Below, one piece after another: positions 34,487 through 43,967 of a stretch of DNA of 64,000 nt. Made by a program: the position numbers and the translations under genes. A model generated the notes under the pieces. The model was not told where the DNA came from, made no database searches, and was given only the letters and a program-made list of their open reading frames with translations. Position 1 is the stretch's first letter; the number at the start of each line of letters is the position of its first letter. The DNA comes from JANNSO01 sp964485395 (lineage in GTDB: Bacteria; Spirochaetota; Spirochaetia; Treponematales; UBA12059): positions 1 to 64,000 of the forward strand of contig CAZAJF010000019.1 in NCBI GenBank assembly GCA_964485395.1, given 5' to 3'.

Positions 34487-36019
34487 TCACAGGTCGTGTC
34501 CGCAATACGAAAGGTTGAAGCTTTTGTTGCACAGGGGGAAATCCGAGATTTCCTGTCCCCGGAGCACATAGGCGAGCGCGTACCAGTTGTGGAACGACGG
34601 ATCCACGATCTTGTAGCGGGAGAAGGTTCCGTCCGAGCCCGTGATGGCGACGTGGCACGACTCGCCGCGCCAACCTTCCGCGAGCGAGACGCAGAGCATG
34701 TCCGGCTTCAGCGGAGCCGTGCCCGAGTCAATGCCGCCGCCAGGCAGGCTGTGCAGCAGCTCCCGGATAAACGCGATGGACTGCCGTATCTCGAGCCAGC
34801 GCACGTACGCTCTGCCGAATACGTCGCCCGAATCGTAGCTGGAAACGGGAATCTGGCTGAAGCGGTAGATGCCCGAAGGCTGGTTGCATCTGACGTCGCG
34901 GCTTAAGCCGGAAGCCCGCGCGGCGGGTCCCACGATGCCAAGCGATATCGCTGTTTCCTTGGGCAGGATTCCCGTGTCCTCGAAGCGCGCCATTACGGAG
35001 GGAGTGTCCCAGAGGAGGTTGACGGCGTTCGCGGTTTCCTTCTCCGCTATGCCGAGCCTCTTTTCCAGCTCGATGGCGCGGGTCTCGTCGAGATCGTAGC
35101 CGATGCCCCCGGGCAATAAAAGCCCTCTGCCGAAGCGGTTGCCGCAGAGAAGCGCCGTCATGTTAAGGAAATCTCCCCGAATTCGCCCGCAGAAGCTGGC
35201 GGTGGGCAGGTAGCCGACGTCGCCTGAAAGGGCGCCGAGGTCGCCTACGTGGTTGGCCAGCCGTTCGAGTTCGAGGGCGACGGCGGCTATGGCCTGGGCG
35301 CGCGGTTTCCTTTTAATGCCCGACAGCGAGTCGATGGCCTGGCAGTAATTCATGGCGTTGGCTATGCAGGTGTCGCCCGCGGCGTTTTCCGCGTAGTGCA
35401 GCGTGCGTTTCGACGGGCCCCCCACAAGCGATTCCTCGATGCCGCGATGCTGGTAGCCTAGAGCGATCTCCAGGTGAAAAACCTGCTCGCCGTGGCACTG
35501 GAAGCGAAAGTGGCCGGGTTCGATTACGCCCGCATGTACAGGGCCCACTGCCACCTCATGGACTTGCTCGCCCTCGACGCGGTAGAAATCCGTTACGCCG
35601 GGCGTTATCTCCTGCCCGGCCGGACGTCCCCAGGCGTCGCTTCCGGTCCATGAGGCGCGGTAGCGTACCGGCTTGAACCAGGGGTGGCCGTCCGGCACGA
35701 TTCCCATCTGTTCCGCTATCTCCCGCTCGAAGAGCTGCACTTGCGGGCAACGCACGGCAAGGGAAGGGAAGTGCCTTTCTCGCAGCGCGGTGCGGGCGAC
35801 GGCCAGTTTGTTGTTTTGATCGTCGGACATGACGGCGAACAGCTCGGTGCATCCTTGCGTTTTTCCGGGCATGCCGAAATATGCGGAAACATGGCATCCT
35901 GCGGCCATCGAATTCTCGAGCGCCGTAAAAAAATCGTCGTTCGCGGAAGGCGGAAGGCTCTCCAGCCCGATTGCGCCGCCGTTCTGTATGGATGTAAATA
36001 TTTCTTCTTGCCTTCTCAT
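34487..36019 (-). CDS. Hydrogenase-4/Ehr large subunit, NuoC-NuoD fusion lacking the paired Ni ligands
   Basis: 510 residues. Residues 30-120 resemble the 30-kDa NuoC domain, residues 150-510 the 49-kDa/hydrogenase large subunit (HRGIEE near 191). Where active group 4 hydrogenases have RxCGxC, this has AGDTCIAN with one Cys (218); where they have DPCxxC, the C-terminus reads PLCNKSFNLSYCG, again without a CxxC pair. The [NiFe] site is therefore probably absent, as described for Ehr (energy-converting hydrogenase-related) complexes. The ATG overlaps the upstream stop. Frame extensions to 37417 are shadows. Confidence 0.87.
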   Translation of the reverse strand: MRRQEEIFTSIQNGGAIGLESLPPSANDDFFTALENSMAAGCHVSAYFGMPGKTQGCTELFAVMSDDQNNKLAVARTALRERHFPSLAVRCPQVQLFEREIAEQMGIVPDGHPWFKPVRYRASWTGSDAWGRPAGQEITPGVTDFYRVEGEQVHEVAVGPVHAGVIEPGHFRFQCHGEQVFHLEIALGYQHRGIEESLVGGPSKRTLHYAENAAGDTCIANAMNYCQAIDSLSGIKRKPRAQAIAAVALELERLANHVGDLGALSGDVGYLPTASFCGRIRGDFLNMTALLCGNRFGRGLLLPGGIGYDLDETRAIELEKRLGIAEKETANAVNLLWDTPSVMARFEDTGILPKETAISLGIVGPAARASGLSRDVRCNQPSGIYRFSQIPVSSYDSGDVFGRAYVRWLEIRQSIAFIRELLHSLPGGGIDSGTAPLKPDMLCVSLAEGWRGESCHVAITGSDGTFSRYKIVDPSFHNWYALAYVLRGQEISDFPLCNKSFNLSYCGHDL

Positions 36020-37485
36020 GGATTGCCCCCCAGGAATGAAACCGCGTCGCCTACCATCCCGGCGAGCGGCCCTGGTATGTACAGCCCGAGCAGCAAGACG
36101 ATGGACATGAGGGCCGCCACCGGGGCCGCGGTAAGGAAGGTATCGCGAAAGGGAGCGGCTATGACGGCTGTTGCCGAAGGCTCCCCGGGCGCGCTTGCGG
36201 ACAGGCCGATCGGGGAGCCTTGCACGACCTTGAGCACCGTCTTGCCCATGCCGATGAAGACGAGGAGCAGGAAGAGGAGGAACAGCCCCGCGACGAGGAA
36301 GCTGTTTGCGCCGAACGCGCCGTTCAGGATGGCGAATTCGCTTACGAAGGGGCCGAACGGCGGGCTGCCCGTAATCGCGAGGAATCCCGCCAGGAACATG
36401 GCCGCGGAAAATGGAACCTTCCGGAGGGCGCCGCTTACCTGCTCGGTGCTCTTGCTCGCGTACGCGCGGTGTATGTTGCCCGCCGAAAGGAACAGCACGC
36501 CCTTGGTCATGCCGTTCGTCATGACGTGCAGGACCGTGCCGAACAGCGCCGGGGCACCGAGGCCGAGGCCCACCATCAGGATGCCCATGTGCTCCACGCT
36601 GGAATACGCGAGCATCCGCTTGAAGTCGCGCTGCCCGAGCATGAACAGGCCGGCGACGGCCATGGAGACGAGTCCCATGGGCAGGAGGAGCCTCGAAACG
36701 TATGCGAATTCCCCCGCCGCGGCGCAGATGTGATAAATTCTTAAGAATGCCAGGAACGCGCAGCTCGTGACGCCTCCGGCGAATACTGCGCCTACGACCC
36801 CTGGCGCCTCGCCGTAGGCGTCGGGCTTCCAGGTGTGCATGGGTGCAAGACCCATTTTCGTTCCGTAGCCTACGAGCAGGAGCACGAAGGCTCCCTGCAG
36901 CCAGGGCTTGGAAAGCCCCCTGGCGTTGGCCAGCAGCTCGTCGTATTGAAGGGTGGGCTCCATGCCTCCGTGCAGCGCGGAATACGCCAGGAAATAGGTG
37001 CCGAGCAGGGCAAGGGCTATTCCGACGGACCCGACGAGCAGGTATTTCCAGGTGGCTTCGATGCTTTTCTTGGAGTGATTGAAATATATCAGCGGTGCCG
37101 TGCTGAGCGTCGTCGCCTCGATGGCCACCCACATGAGGCCCAGGTGATGCGACCACGCGACGAGGCTCATGATGCCCAGGAACAGGAGCAGGCAGGAGAC
37201 GAAAACCCTGTTTTGCCGCTCGCTTCTGGAACGCAAATACGCGATGCAGTACACGGAGCAGAAGAAGTAAAGCACCCCCACCGTGAGGAGGACTATCTTT
37301 CCGACGGGGTCGAGCGCCAGCCAGTCGTTGTTCGTGGCCACTGATGGATAGACCAATGTGTATACGGTGGCCGCGAGGTGCATGGCCGAGGCGACCGGAA
37401 GAAACAGGGGGCGCCATTTATTGGACGGGAAAAGCGCGGCCAGAGCGGCCATGGCCATCGGAAAGAAAATCAGGAAGTAGGCCAT
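36016..37485 (-). CDS. Hydrogenase-4 component F-like (NuoN/Mrp-type antiporter subunit)
   Basis: 489 residues, about 14 TM segments. Antiporter hallmarks: WVAIEATTLSTAPL with the TM5-type Glu, the Lys in KYLLVGSVGIAL, and FKRMLAYSSVEHMG in the centre. It should translocate ions in the membrane arm. It overlaps the large-subunit gene by ATGA and follows the HyfE-like gene by three bases. Confidence 0.93.
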   Translation of the reverse strand: MAYFLIFFPMAMAALAALFPSNKWRPLFLPVASAMHLAATVYTLVYPSVATNNDWLALDPVGKIVLLTVGVLYFFCSVYCIAYLRSRSERQNRVFVSCLLLFLGIMSLVAWSHHLGLMWVAIEATTLSTAPLIYFNHSKKSIEATWKYLLVGSVGIALALLGTYFLAYSALHGGMEPTLQYDELLANARGLSKPWLQGAFVLLLVGYGTKMGLAPMHTWKPDAYGEAPGVVGAVFAGGVTSCAFLAFLRIYHICAAAGEFAYVSRLLLPMGLVSMAVAGLFMLGQRDFKRMLAYSSVEHMGILMVGLGLGAPALFGTVLHVMTNGMTKGVLFLSAGNIHRAYASKSTEQVSGALRKVPFSAAMFLAGFLAITGSPPFGPFVSEFAILNGAFGANSFLVAGLFLLFLLLVFIGMGKTVLKVVQGSPIGLSASAPGEPSATAVIAAPFRDTFLTAAPVAALMSIVLLLGLYIPGPLAGMVGDAVSFLGGNP

Positions 37486-37488
37486 GGA

Positions 37489-38133
37489 TCACTCCTTGAG
37501 GGACACGAGGCGCCGTGTGTCCAGGGATGAGAACGCCTGGTTGATGTGGTTCGTTATTATCGATATGACGAATATGCCGACGAAGAGGTCCAGGAGCACG
37601 CCCATCTCCACGACGAGCGGGATGGCCTCCACGAGCAGCGTACCGAAAATAAAGATGCCGTTCTCCAGGACGAGGTAGCCGAGCACCTGCGAGATGGCTT
37701 TGTAGCGCGTCGTGAGTATTATGAAACCCACCAGTACCGTGGTTATGGATGCGGGAAATATCAAGGTGTCGGCCAGCTTGCCCACGAGCATGAATTTCGA
37801 GGACAGGAGGAGCACGACCCCGGTCGCCGCGGCGCCCATTATTATGGAAGGAAGGAACCCGATGAGCGGCTGGACCTCGCGCTTTATCTGCGCGGCGCGC
37901 AGCGAGCGTATCATGATGGCGGGAATCACGATGCCCTTGAGCGCTATCGCCACCGAGGCCGCTATCAGCGACGGAACGTGCACGCGCTCGTTTACGAGCA
38001 GCGGCAGGAAGCCCAGGAGCGCTCCCTGCAGGCCTACGATGCGTATGACCGAATGGATGCGGCTGGTTCCAAGCGTAAACAGGTTGAGCACCAGCACGAT
38101 CACCAGGATTGCGTTAAGAATATTGAACATCAT
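37489..38133 (-). CDS. Hydrogenase-4 component E-like membrane protein
   Basis: 214 residues, about six TM segments, NuoK-like in the second half (YLVLENGIFIFGTLL with a conserved membrane Glu). Matches HyfE in length and position between the HyfC-like and HyfF-like genes. Membrane-arm subunit. Confidence 0.88.
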   Translation of the reverse strand: MMFNILNAILVIVLVLNLFTLGTSRIHSVIRIVGLQGALLGFLPLLVNERVHVPSLIAASVAIALKGIVIPAIMIRSLRAAQIKREVQPLIGFLPSIIMGAAATGVVLLLSSKFMLVGKLADTLIFPASITTVLVGFIILTTRYKAISQVLGYLVLENGIFIFGTLLVEAIPLVVEMGVLLDLFVGIFVISIITNHINQAFSSLDTRRLVSLKE

Positions 38134-39042
38134 TCACCTCACCAGCAGTATGAACGCCGAGCAGCACAGGATCAGGGCGCCGGTAAGCAGGTAGGGCACC
38201 CGCTTCATCCTGAGCCTGGCCATCATCGATTCCAGGATGCCGACGCATACCGCCATGGCCAGCGTCTCGGCGACGAACACGGCGGTATCCGCCACCAGGA
38301 TTCCCGTCCGGAACGGCGCGATGAGGTGGAGGAGCACCGCTTCCAGCAGGTAGAGCTTGACTGCGGACGCGTACAGCACGATGCCCAGAAGCGGGCCGCT
38401 GTGGTCCAGCACCATCACTTCGTGGATCATCGTAAGCTCGAGGTGCGTGGTAGGGTCGTCCACCGGGATGCGGCAAGTCTCGGCGAGCATGACGATGAAC
38501 AGGCCTATGGACACGAGGATGAGGGGCGCGGTGCCCGAGGCGGCGGAAATCCTCCACGGATTTTCGAGCATCGTGCCCAAGTTGAGGGACCCCGAGATTT
38601 TGGCAAGGACGAGCAGGCCGAAAAACAGCGCGGGTTCGGAGAGGCTCGCGAAGGTGAGCTCCCGCGTGGCGCCCATGCCTTCGAAGGCGGAGCCCGTGTC
38701 CAGGGCCGCCGACGTGGTGAAGAATCTGGCGAGTCCCAGCAGGTACGCGAACAGGATCAGGTCTCCGGTAAAGGAGATGGGCGGCCGGAGCGGGCCCGCC
38801 GGGACGAGGAGCCCGGCCGCCAGCACGGCGGAAAGCGTCACGACGGGACCGGCGATGAATATCCATCCGGTGGTACCGCTGAGGACGAGCCCTTTCCTGA
38901 AAAGCTTCGCGAGATCGAAGTACGGCTGCAGGAACGGAGCGCCGTGCCTTCCGGCGAACCATGCCTTGGTCCTGGCTATGACCCCGAGGAGCAGCGGCGG
39001 AAGCAGCAGCATCACAACGATGTTAATGATTTTTTCTGGCAT
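38134..39042 (-). CDS. Hydrogenase-4 component C-like (NuoH-type) membrane subunit
   Basis: 302 residues, about eight TM segments. NuoH/HyfC hallmarks: QPYFDLAKLFRKG near the N-terminus and ETCRIPVDDPTTHLELTMIHE (cytosolic loop, given as ETCRIPVDDP and LELTMIHE). It joins the peripheral arm to the membrane arm. Its ATG overlaps the stop of the upstream HyfB-like gene. Confidence 0.93.
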   Translation of the reverse strand: MPEKIINIVVMLLLPPLLLGVIARTKAWFAGRHGAPFLQPYFDLAKLFRKGLVLSGTTGWIFIAGPVVTLSAVLAAGLLVPAGPLRPPISFTGDLILFAYLLGLARFFTTSAALDTGSAFEGMGATRELTFASLSEPALFFGLLVLAKISGSLNLGTMLENPWRISAASGTAPLILVSIGLFIVMLAETCRIPVDDPTTHLELTMIHEVMVLDHSGPLLGIVLYASAVKLYLLEAVLLHLIAPFRTGILVADTAVFVAETLAMAVCVGILESMMARLRMKRVPYLLTGALILCCSAFILLVR

Positions 39043-41051
39043 CAGGAAACCCCCATGGAGCCGAAGGCGAGCAGCAGGATCGTTATTATGAAAATATAGA
39101 GCAGGTACCGGGATAGGTTGCCTTGTCTCAGCTCGCGGAAACGCGAGGCCGCGCGCGCCACGGCCGCCTTCGCGGGAATCACGACCTTGTCCATGACCGT
39201 ATCGGGCAGGTCGGCCTTGAAGGCCGATTTATCCGGGAACTCGCCTTCGATTTTCGGGCGGCTTCTCCGTAACGGCGAGACGATCGGGAAAAGCAGGATG
39301 ATGCCGGAGGCTATCGACGAGCCCGTGTATTGCATTCTGCTTGTGGGTTTTGCATAGCCGCAGTCCCAGGTTGGCGCCGATGCGCGACTCTTTGCGCGCG
39401 AGACCGTGCCGAGGAGCAGGACTGCGGCCGCGACGAGTGCCCCGAGCACGAGCGCCATCGCGCCGAGCGAACGGAGCGGCGCCAGGGCTTCAAGCGATAC
39501 GGGCGGCGTCGAGTCGGCGGCGATCGCCGACGATGTCCATGCCTGCGCGGCGGCCTGCAGAAACGGAGCCAGCTTCCAGGCGAAGATTCCCAGCGCGGCG
39601 CAGGCGGCAGCGAGTATCGCCATCGTCGCGGCCATGACCGGCTTGAGCTTTTCCGGCATTACGCTTTTGTCCGTGCGGGGAGCGCCGAGGAACACGACGG
39701 CGAACAGCTTGACGAAAGCCGCGGTGGCGAGCGCCCCGCTCATGGCCAGCAAGGCGGCGGCGCCGCCTGCGACGGCGAGGGCCGAATCGTCGCCCATGAT
39801 CCGGAACAGGCCGCCGTAGACGAGCCATTCGCTCGCGAAGCCGTTGAGCGGCGGCAATCCGCTTATCGCCAGGGCTCCCGCGAGAAACAGCAGCATGGCC
39901 AGCGGCATCTTCTTGCCGAGCCCTCCCAGCAGGTTCGCGTTTGCCGTGCCCGCTGCGAGCTCGATGGTCCCGGCATTAAAAAATAATAATGACTTGAACA
40001 GGCCATGGTTCCAGACGTGGAACAGCGCGCCGCACAGTCCCAGCGCTATCCACTCGTTGTGCCCGGCAACCCGGCCAAGAAGCGCGGTGCCGATGCCGAT
40101 GGTGATGATGCCGACGTTCTCGACGCTGGAATAGGCAAGCAGGCGCTTGATGTTGGATTGCCCCAATGCGAAGAGGATGCCCGCCAGCGCCGTCAGCGAC
40201 CCGGCGGCCACGAGGGTGACGCCCCACCATGTTTCCGGGGAGGGCAGGAGTCCCGACATACGGATCAGCCCGTAGATTCCCATCTTGGACATCACCCCGG
40301 ACAGCACGCCCGACAGATGGCTCGGCGCGTTCGCGTAAAAATCGGGAAGCCAGAAGTGCAGCGGAACGATGCCGGCCTTGAAGCCGAAACCCAGAGCCGC
40401 CAAGACGAATACGGCGCCGGCAAGCTTGGGGTCCGCGAAAAACGCGGGCACCAGGGCAAATGAGCCGGTCGCCTCGCGCCACAGCGCGAACATGGCGAAA
40501 AGCAGCAGCGTGCCCGCGTGCGTCGCCACGAGATAGATCCAGCCGGCTTTGCGGGCGCGCATGTTTTTACCGTCGGAAGTGGCCGCGAAGTAGGCGGCGA
40601 CGGCCATCAGTTCCCAGGCGATGAGGAACAGGACGCCGTCCCCGGCCGCGCACACCATGGCCATGCCGCCCGCCAGCAGGCCGTAGAAGAGCCCGAGCCT
40701 GCGGCCGCCCGAGGAAGGATCCGAGTACGGCCAGTAGCCGAGCCCGAACAGCGCGCCGAGAAAGGGAAGCACGAACACGGGTATGAGGAAAACCGCGCTC
40801 AGGGCATCGATGCGTATGAAAAATTCACCCAGGGGCAGAAACCAGGCCGCGCGCAGCGAGTCTCCCGCGCCCGGCGATGCCAGGGCCGTCGCCACGGCCG
40901 CAAGCCCGGTGGCGCTGCCGGCGAGCAAAATCGCGGCGCTGACGTATTGCCCCGCGCGGGAGCCTGGTCGGCGGCCCATGAAAAATGCGGGAACGCCGCT
41001 GACGGACAATAATCCGACGGCCGCCAGCAGAAGGTGGGGAGCCGCCGTCAT
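39042..41051 (-). CDS. HyfB/NuoL-like antiporter subunit, second copy
   Basis: 669 residues, about 15 TM segments. The WELMAVAAYFAATS block, PLHFWLPDFYANAPSHLSG (as PLHFWLPD and NAPSHLSG) and IKRLLAYSSVENVG are typical of the Mrp/NuoL family. The C-terminus has TWDCGYAKPTSRMQYTGSSI, as in HyfB. It is a clear paralogue of the preceding gene in the operon. The start ATG overlaps the upstream stop; an open extension to 41174 is not used. Confidence 0.92.
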   Translation of the reverse strand: MTAAPHLLLAAVGLLSVSGVPAFFMGRRPGSRAGQYVSAAILLAGSATGLAAVATALASPGAGDSLRAAWFLPLGEFFIRIDALSAVFLIPVFVLPFLGALFGLGYWPYSDPSSGGRRLGLFYGLLAGGMAMVCAAGDGVLFLIAWELMAVAAYFAATSDGKNMRARKAGWIYLVATHAGTLLLFAMFALWREATGSFALVPAFFADPKLAGAVFVLAALGFGFKAGIVPLHFWLPDFYANAPSHLSGVLSGVMSKMGIYGLIRMSGLLPSPETWWGVTLVAAGSLTALAGILFALGQSNIKRLLAYSSVENVGIITIGIGTALLGRVAGHNEWIALGLCGALFHVWNHGLFKSLLFFNAGTIELAAGTANANLLGGLGKKMPLAMLLFLAGALAISGLPPLNGFASEWLVYGGLFRIMGDDSALAVAGGAAALLAMSGALATAAFVKLFAVVFLGAPRTDKSVMPEKLKPVMAATMAILAAACAALGIFAWKLAPFLQAAAQAWTSSAIAADSTPPVSLEALAPLRSLGAMALVLGALVAAAVLLLGTVSRAKSRASAPTWDCGYAKPTSRMQYTGSSIASGIILLFPIVSPLRRSRPKIEGEFPDKSAFKADLPDTVMDKVVIPAKAAVARAASRFRELRQGNLSRYLLYIFIITILLLAFGSMGVS

Positions 41052-43060
41052 AGAGCCGCCAACGCCGCGAAAATCCGGCCGAACGGCAACAGGGCGGCCA
41101 AGAGGATCACCACGGTTATGAAAATATACAGAATGTAATTCTGGATGACGCCCTGCTGGAACCTTCGGAACCAAGTGAATCGTTCGTCCACTTTTTTGGC
41201 GAACGGGAGGAGGACGCGGTCCAGCACGGGATCGTCCAGCCTGCTGCGCATGAAAGAAGGGGAGGGAAACTCACCGGCGATCTTGGGACGGCGCGAGCGC
41301 GGGTGCAGAATCGCCGAGAAAACCGTCGTGAAGCTGTTTGCGATGGACGAGCCGGAATACTGCATGCGGCTGCCCGGGGCGGCATAGCCGCAGTCCCAGG
41401 TTACCGCCGGCTTCGCTTTTTGTATGGCCGCCCGGACGCAAAAGAGCAATGCGCACACAAGCACGACCAAGACGGCGCAAAGGGCGGCCAGAGCCTGAAA
41501 GGGCACGAGGGAGGCGATCCTCGGTAGAGGGCCGATCGAATTGCCCGCTCCGCCAGCCCAGGACTCCACCACGCCGTCTAGGAGGGGAGCCAGGAATCCG
41601 GGGAAAATTCCGATTGCCGCGCACAGAGCCAGCAGGATGAACATGGGCAGCAGCATGGATACCGAGCCTTCATGGGCATGCAGGGCGGATTCGCCTCGGG
41701 GAAGTCCGGAGAAGACGGTACCGTACAGGCGCACGAAACATGCCAGGGCAAGGGCGCCTACGAGGGCGAGAAACGGCACCGCCACCGCGAGCGACTGGGC
41801 GGCGCCGCCGCTTGCCATGGGTGACAGAAGCCCGATGTACACGAGCAGTTCGCTCATGAAACCGTTGAGCGGCGGCAGGCCGCTAATAGCCAGCGAGCCT
41901 ATCAAAAATATCGTCGCGGTGAGCGGCATCGATGAAGCCAGTCCCCCGAGCATGTCGATTTTTCGCGTGCCCGCGGCGTGGAGTATGGAACCGGAGGCGA
42001 AAAACAGCATCGGCTTGAACAGTGCGTGGTTCCAGACATGGAGCAGCGCGCCGCCCAAACCAAGAGCCACCAAGGCGCCTTGGTTCAGCGAAGCGCCGAT
42101 CATGGCAAGCCCGATGCCCATCATGATTATGCCGACGTTCTCCACGCTCGAATACGCCAGCGCGCGTTTCAGGTCGGCTTGGGCCAAGGCGAACAGTATG
42201 CCCGCCACCGCGCTGAACGTGCCCAAGAGGAGGATTGCGATACCCCAGGTTAGCGGGAATTCGGGGAGCAGCGACAGCATGCGAAGGATTCCATATATGC
42301 CCGTCTTGAGCATGACGCCCGAGAGCATGGCCGAAACGTGGCTCGGGGCGTTGGCATGCGCGCCTGGCAGCCAAAAATGCAGCGGCATGATTCCTGCCTT
42401 CATGCCGAATCCCGTAAGCAGAAGGGCAAACAGGATATTCATCGCTGCCGCGCCCATCGTGCCCGGAGCTACGGGCGCCAGGGCAAAGGAGCCGGTGGAA
42501 TGTTTCCAGAACGTAAACATGCAGAACAGCGTCAGCGTACCGATGTGCGTGGCCACGAGGTAGATCCAGGCGGCTTTTCTGGTCTCTGCCCTCGAGTCCT
42601 CGGTTCCGACGAGGAAAAACGCGGACAGCGCCATCATTTCCCAGCCGAACAGGAATGCCATGCCGTGTTGGGCCATAAGCAGGACGCTGATGCCGGCCAC
42701 CATCGTCCCCCAGAAAACCTGCACTCGCCCGGCATTGGCGGCTGCCTTGCTTTGCTCCCAATAGCCCAGGCCGAATATGGACCCGAGGCCTCCTATCAGA
42801 AACACGGGCATGAGAAAAAATGCGGACAGAGCGTCCATTCCCAGGAACGAATCGCCCATCCCCTGCCATGGAAAGGGAATTACTACGGTGTTCCTATGGA
42901 TCAATCCTGCTCCGGCGGATACAAGACCGGCCGCGCAGCCAAGTACCACGAGGGCTGTGCTTACCCATTGGCCCGCGCGGAATTTTCGGGGGACGAGCAG
43001 GCCTGCAAAGCCGCTGGCCGCGTTGAGTATGATTGCGGCGACGACCAGAAAGGATGTCAT
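41048..43060 (-). CDS. HyfB/NuoL-like antiporter subunit, first copy
   Basis: 670 residues, about 15 TM segments, with FGWEMMALSAFFLVG, MPLHFWLPGAHANAPSHVSA (as MPLHFWLPG and NAPSHVSA), LKRALAYSSVENVG and the C-terminal TWDCGYAAPGSRMQYSGSSI. Together with its paralogue and the HyfF-like gene it gives three antiporter-type subunits, implying several ion-pumping channels. Its ATG overlaps the stop of the regulator gene, so regulator and complex are translated from one message. Confidence 0.93.
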   Translation of the reverse strand: MTSFLVVAAIILNAASGFAGLLVPRKFRAGQWVSTALVVLGCAAGLVSAGAGLIHRNTVVIPFPWQGMGDSFLGMDALSAFFLMPVFLIGGLGSIFGLGYWEQSKAAANAGRVQVFWGTMVAGISVLLMAQHGMAFLFGWEMMALSAFFLVGTEDSRAETRKAAWIYLVATHIGTLTLFCMFTFWKHSTGSFALAPVAPGTMGAAAMNILFALLLTGFGMKAGIMPLHFWLPGAHANAPSHVSAMLSGVMLKTGIYGILRMLSLLPEFPLTWGIAILLLGTFSAVAGILFALAQADLKRALAYSSVENVGIIMMGIGLAMIGASLNQGALVALGLGGALLHVWNHALFKPMLFFASGSILHAAGTRKIDMLGGLASSMPLTATIFLIGSLAISGLPPLNGFMSELLVYIGLLSPMASGGAAQSLAVAVPFLALVGALALACFVRLYGTVFSGLPRGESALHAHEGSVSMLLPMFILLALCAAIGIFPGFLAPLLDGVVESWAGGAGNSIGPLPRIASLVPFQALAALCAVLVVLVCALLFCVRAAIQKAKPAVTWDCGYAAPGSRMQYSGSSIANSFTTVFSAILHPRSRRPKIAGEFPSPSFMRSRLDDPVLDRVLLPFAKKVDERFTWFRRFQQGVIQNYILYIFITVVILLAALLPFGRIFAALAAL

Positions 43061-43788
43061 GGCTGATGGCTTGCGGCAAGATTTTGAGCTTGTCCGCCGT
43101 CTGCCTGGCCGTTTCGGAAAAGTCCTTCCTCTATCCGCGCGAGCAGGACCAGCAGTTCGTCCCGGGATGCCTGCCTGTTGAGCGCGGCCTTGAATTCGTC
43201 GTTGTGGAGCAGGCAGCCCAAGCGGGATAGCAGATGCAGGTGTGCCCGCACGGTAGGGCTGATAATCGTAAACAGAATGTTTACCGGCTTGTTGTCGATG
43301 GCCTTGAAGTCTATGGGATGCTCGAGAAAACAGAGGGTTACGGTGGGTTTTTCCACATGCAGCACGACGGGGTTTCTCACGTGTGGAATCGCTATGCCGT
43401 CGCCTACGCCCGTAGAACCGAGCATTTCGCGGGCTACGAGCACTTCATAGAGGAAATCGCGGTCCACTTCCTCGGGGAGCTTCAGCGCATCGACTATCGA
43501 GCGCAATACCTCCGACTGGTCTTTGCCGCTTACCCGATAGATAATCCCGCCTGCCTTTACGGCATCCGTAAGGTCCGGAAGCGCTTCCTGGCCCGTACCG
43601 TTTTCCTTGAAAATATCGGGAGACACCTTGATGCGGCGCGACGTGGCCCACTCCAGCAATTCAGCCCTGTTAAAGCGGAATTGCTCGTTTATTTTATAGA
43701 AGGGAATCGTTTGTTCTTTGATCCAACGGTAGACGGTTTTTTCGGATACGTTCAGGATACGCGCAGTGTCTTTGACGGAAAGTTGCAT
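43057..43788 (-). CDS. HTH-EIIA(Ntr) regulator heading the hydrogenase-like operon
   Basis: 243 residues. An excisionase-type winged helix (LSVKDTARILNVSEKTVYRWIK, first 60 residues, shown as VKDTARILNVSEKTVYRW) and an EIIA domain (about 85-225) with phospho-His in GIAIPHVR. Same architecture as the 7318-7971 gene but about 25 residues longer. It likely ties operon expression to PTS phosphorylation state. First gene of the operon, with a promoter and a dyad (GTTG..CAAC, about 43819-43832) just upstream that could be its own operator. Confidence 0.9.
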   Translation of the reverse strand: MQLSVKDTARILNVSEKTVYRWIKEQTIPFYKINEQFRFNRAELLEWATSRRIKVSPDIFKENGTGQEALPDLTDAVKAGGIIYRVSGKDQSEVLRSIVDALKLPEEVDRDFLYEVLVAREMLGSTGVGDGIAIPHVRNPVVLHVEKPTVTLCFLEHPIDFKAIDNKPVNILFTIISPTVRAHLHLLSRLGCLLHNDEFKAALNRQASRDELLVLLARIEEGLFRNGQADGGQAQNLAASHQP

Positions 43789-43837
43789 GGAGTGGCTCCA
43801 AGTAGTGTCAGATTTGCCGTTGACTGGACAACTAGTA

Positions 43838-43867
43838 ACTTTAGCGGCTCGTGTCCATGAATGTCAA
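43838..43867 (-). promoter_or_regulatory. Promoter of the hydrogenase-like operon
   Basis: TTGACA (43862-43867), 18-bp spacer, TAAAGT (43838-43843) on the minus strand, directly after the terminator of the upstream lipoprotein gene. Confidence 0.6.
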
Positions 43868-43873
43868 TGCAAA

Positions 43874-43909
43874 ATGGCATGGTTTCCAGTATTTTGGAAA
43901 CCATGCCAT
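43874..43909 (-). terminator. Terminator-like perfect hairpin after the lipoprotein gene
   Basis: Perfect 14-bp arms ATGGCATGGTTTCC/GGAAACCATGCCAT around an 8-base loop, followed on the minus strand by TTTTG. It separates the lipoprotein gene from the hydrogenase-like operon; the U-tract is short. Confidence 0.65.
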
Positions 43910-43967
43910 ACGATAGAAAAGATTAGGGATACTAAAGACTAACTGAGCGTCAAAATCCGGGGCTTAT

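Noticed and set aside
34487..36019. Assignment as an active [NiFe] hydrogenase
   Set aside because: The paired CxxC ligands are missing at both ends of the large subunit.
34487..37417. A 976-codon open frame on the minus strand
   Set aside because: Only the part from 36019 matches the large subunit; the rest is the antisense-free shadow of the HyfF-like gene in another frame.
37546..39099. A 517-codon plus-strand open frame
   Set aside because: Antisense to HyfE/HyfC-like genes, dominated by Arg, Glu, His and Gln; shadow.
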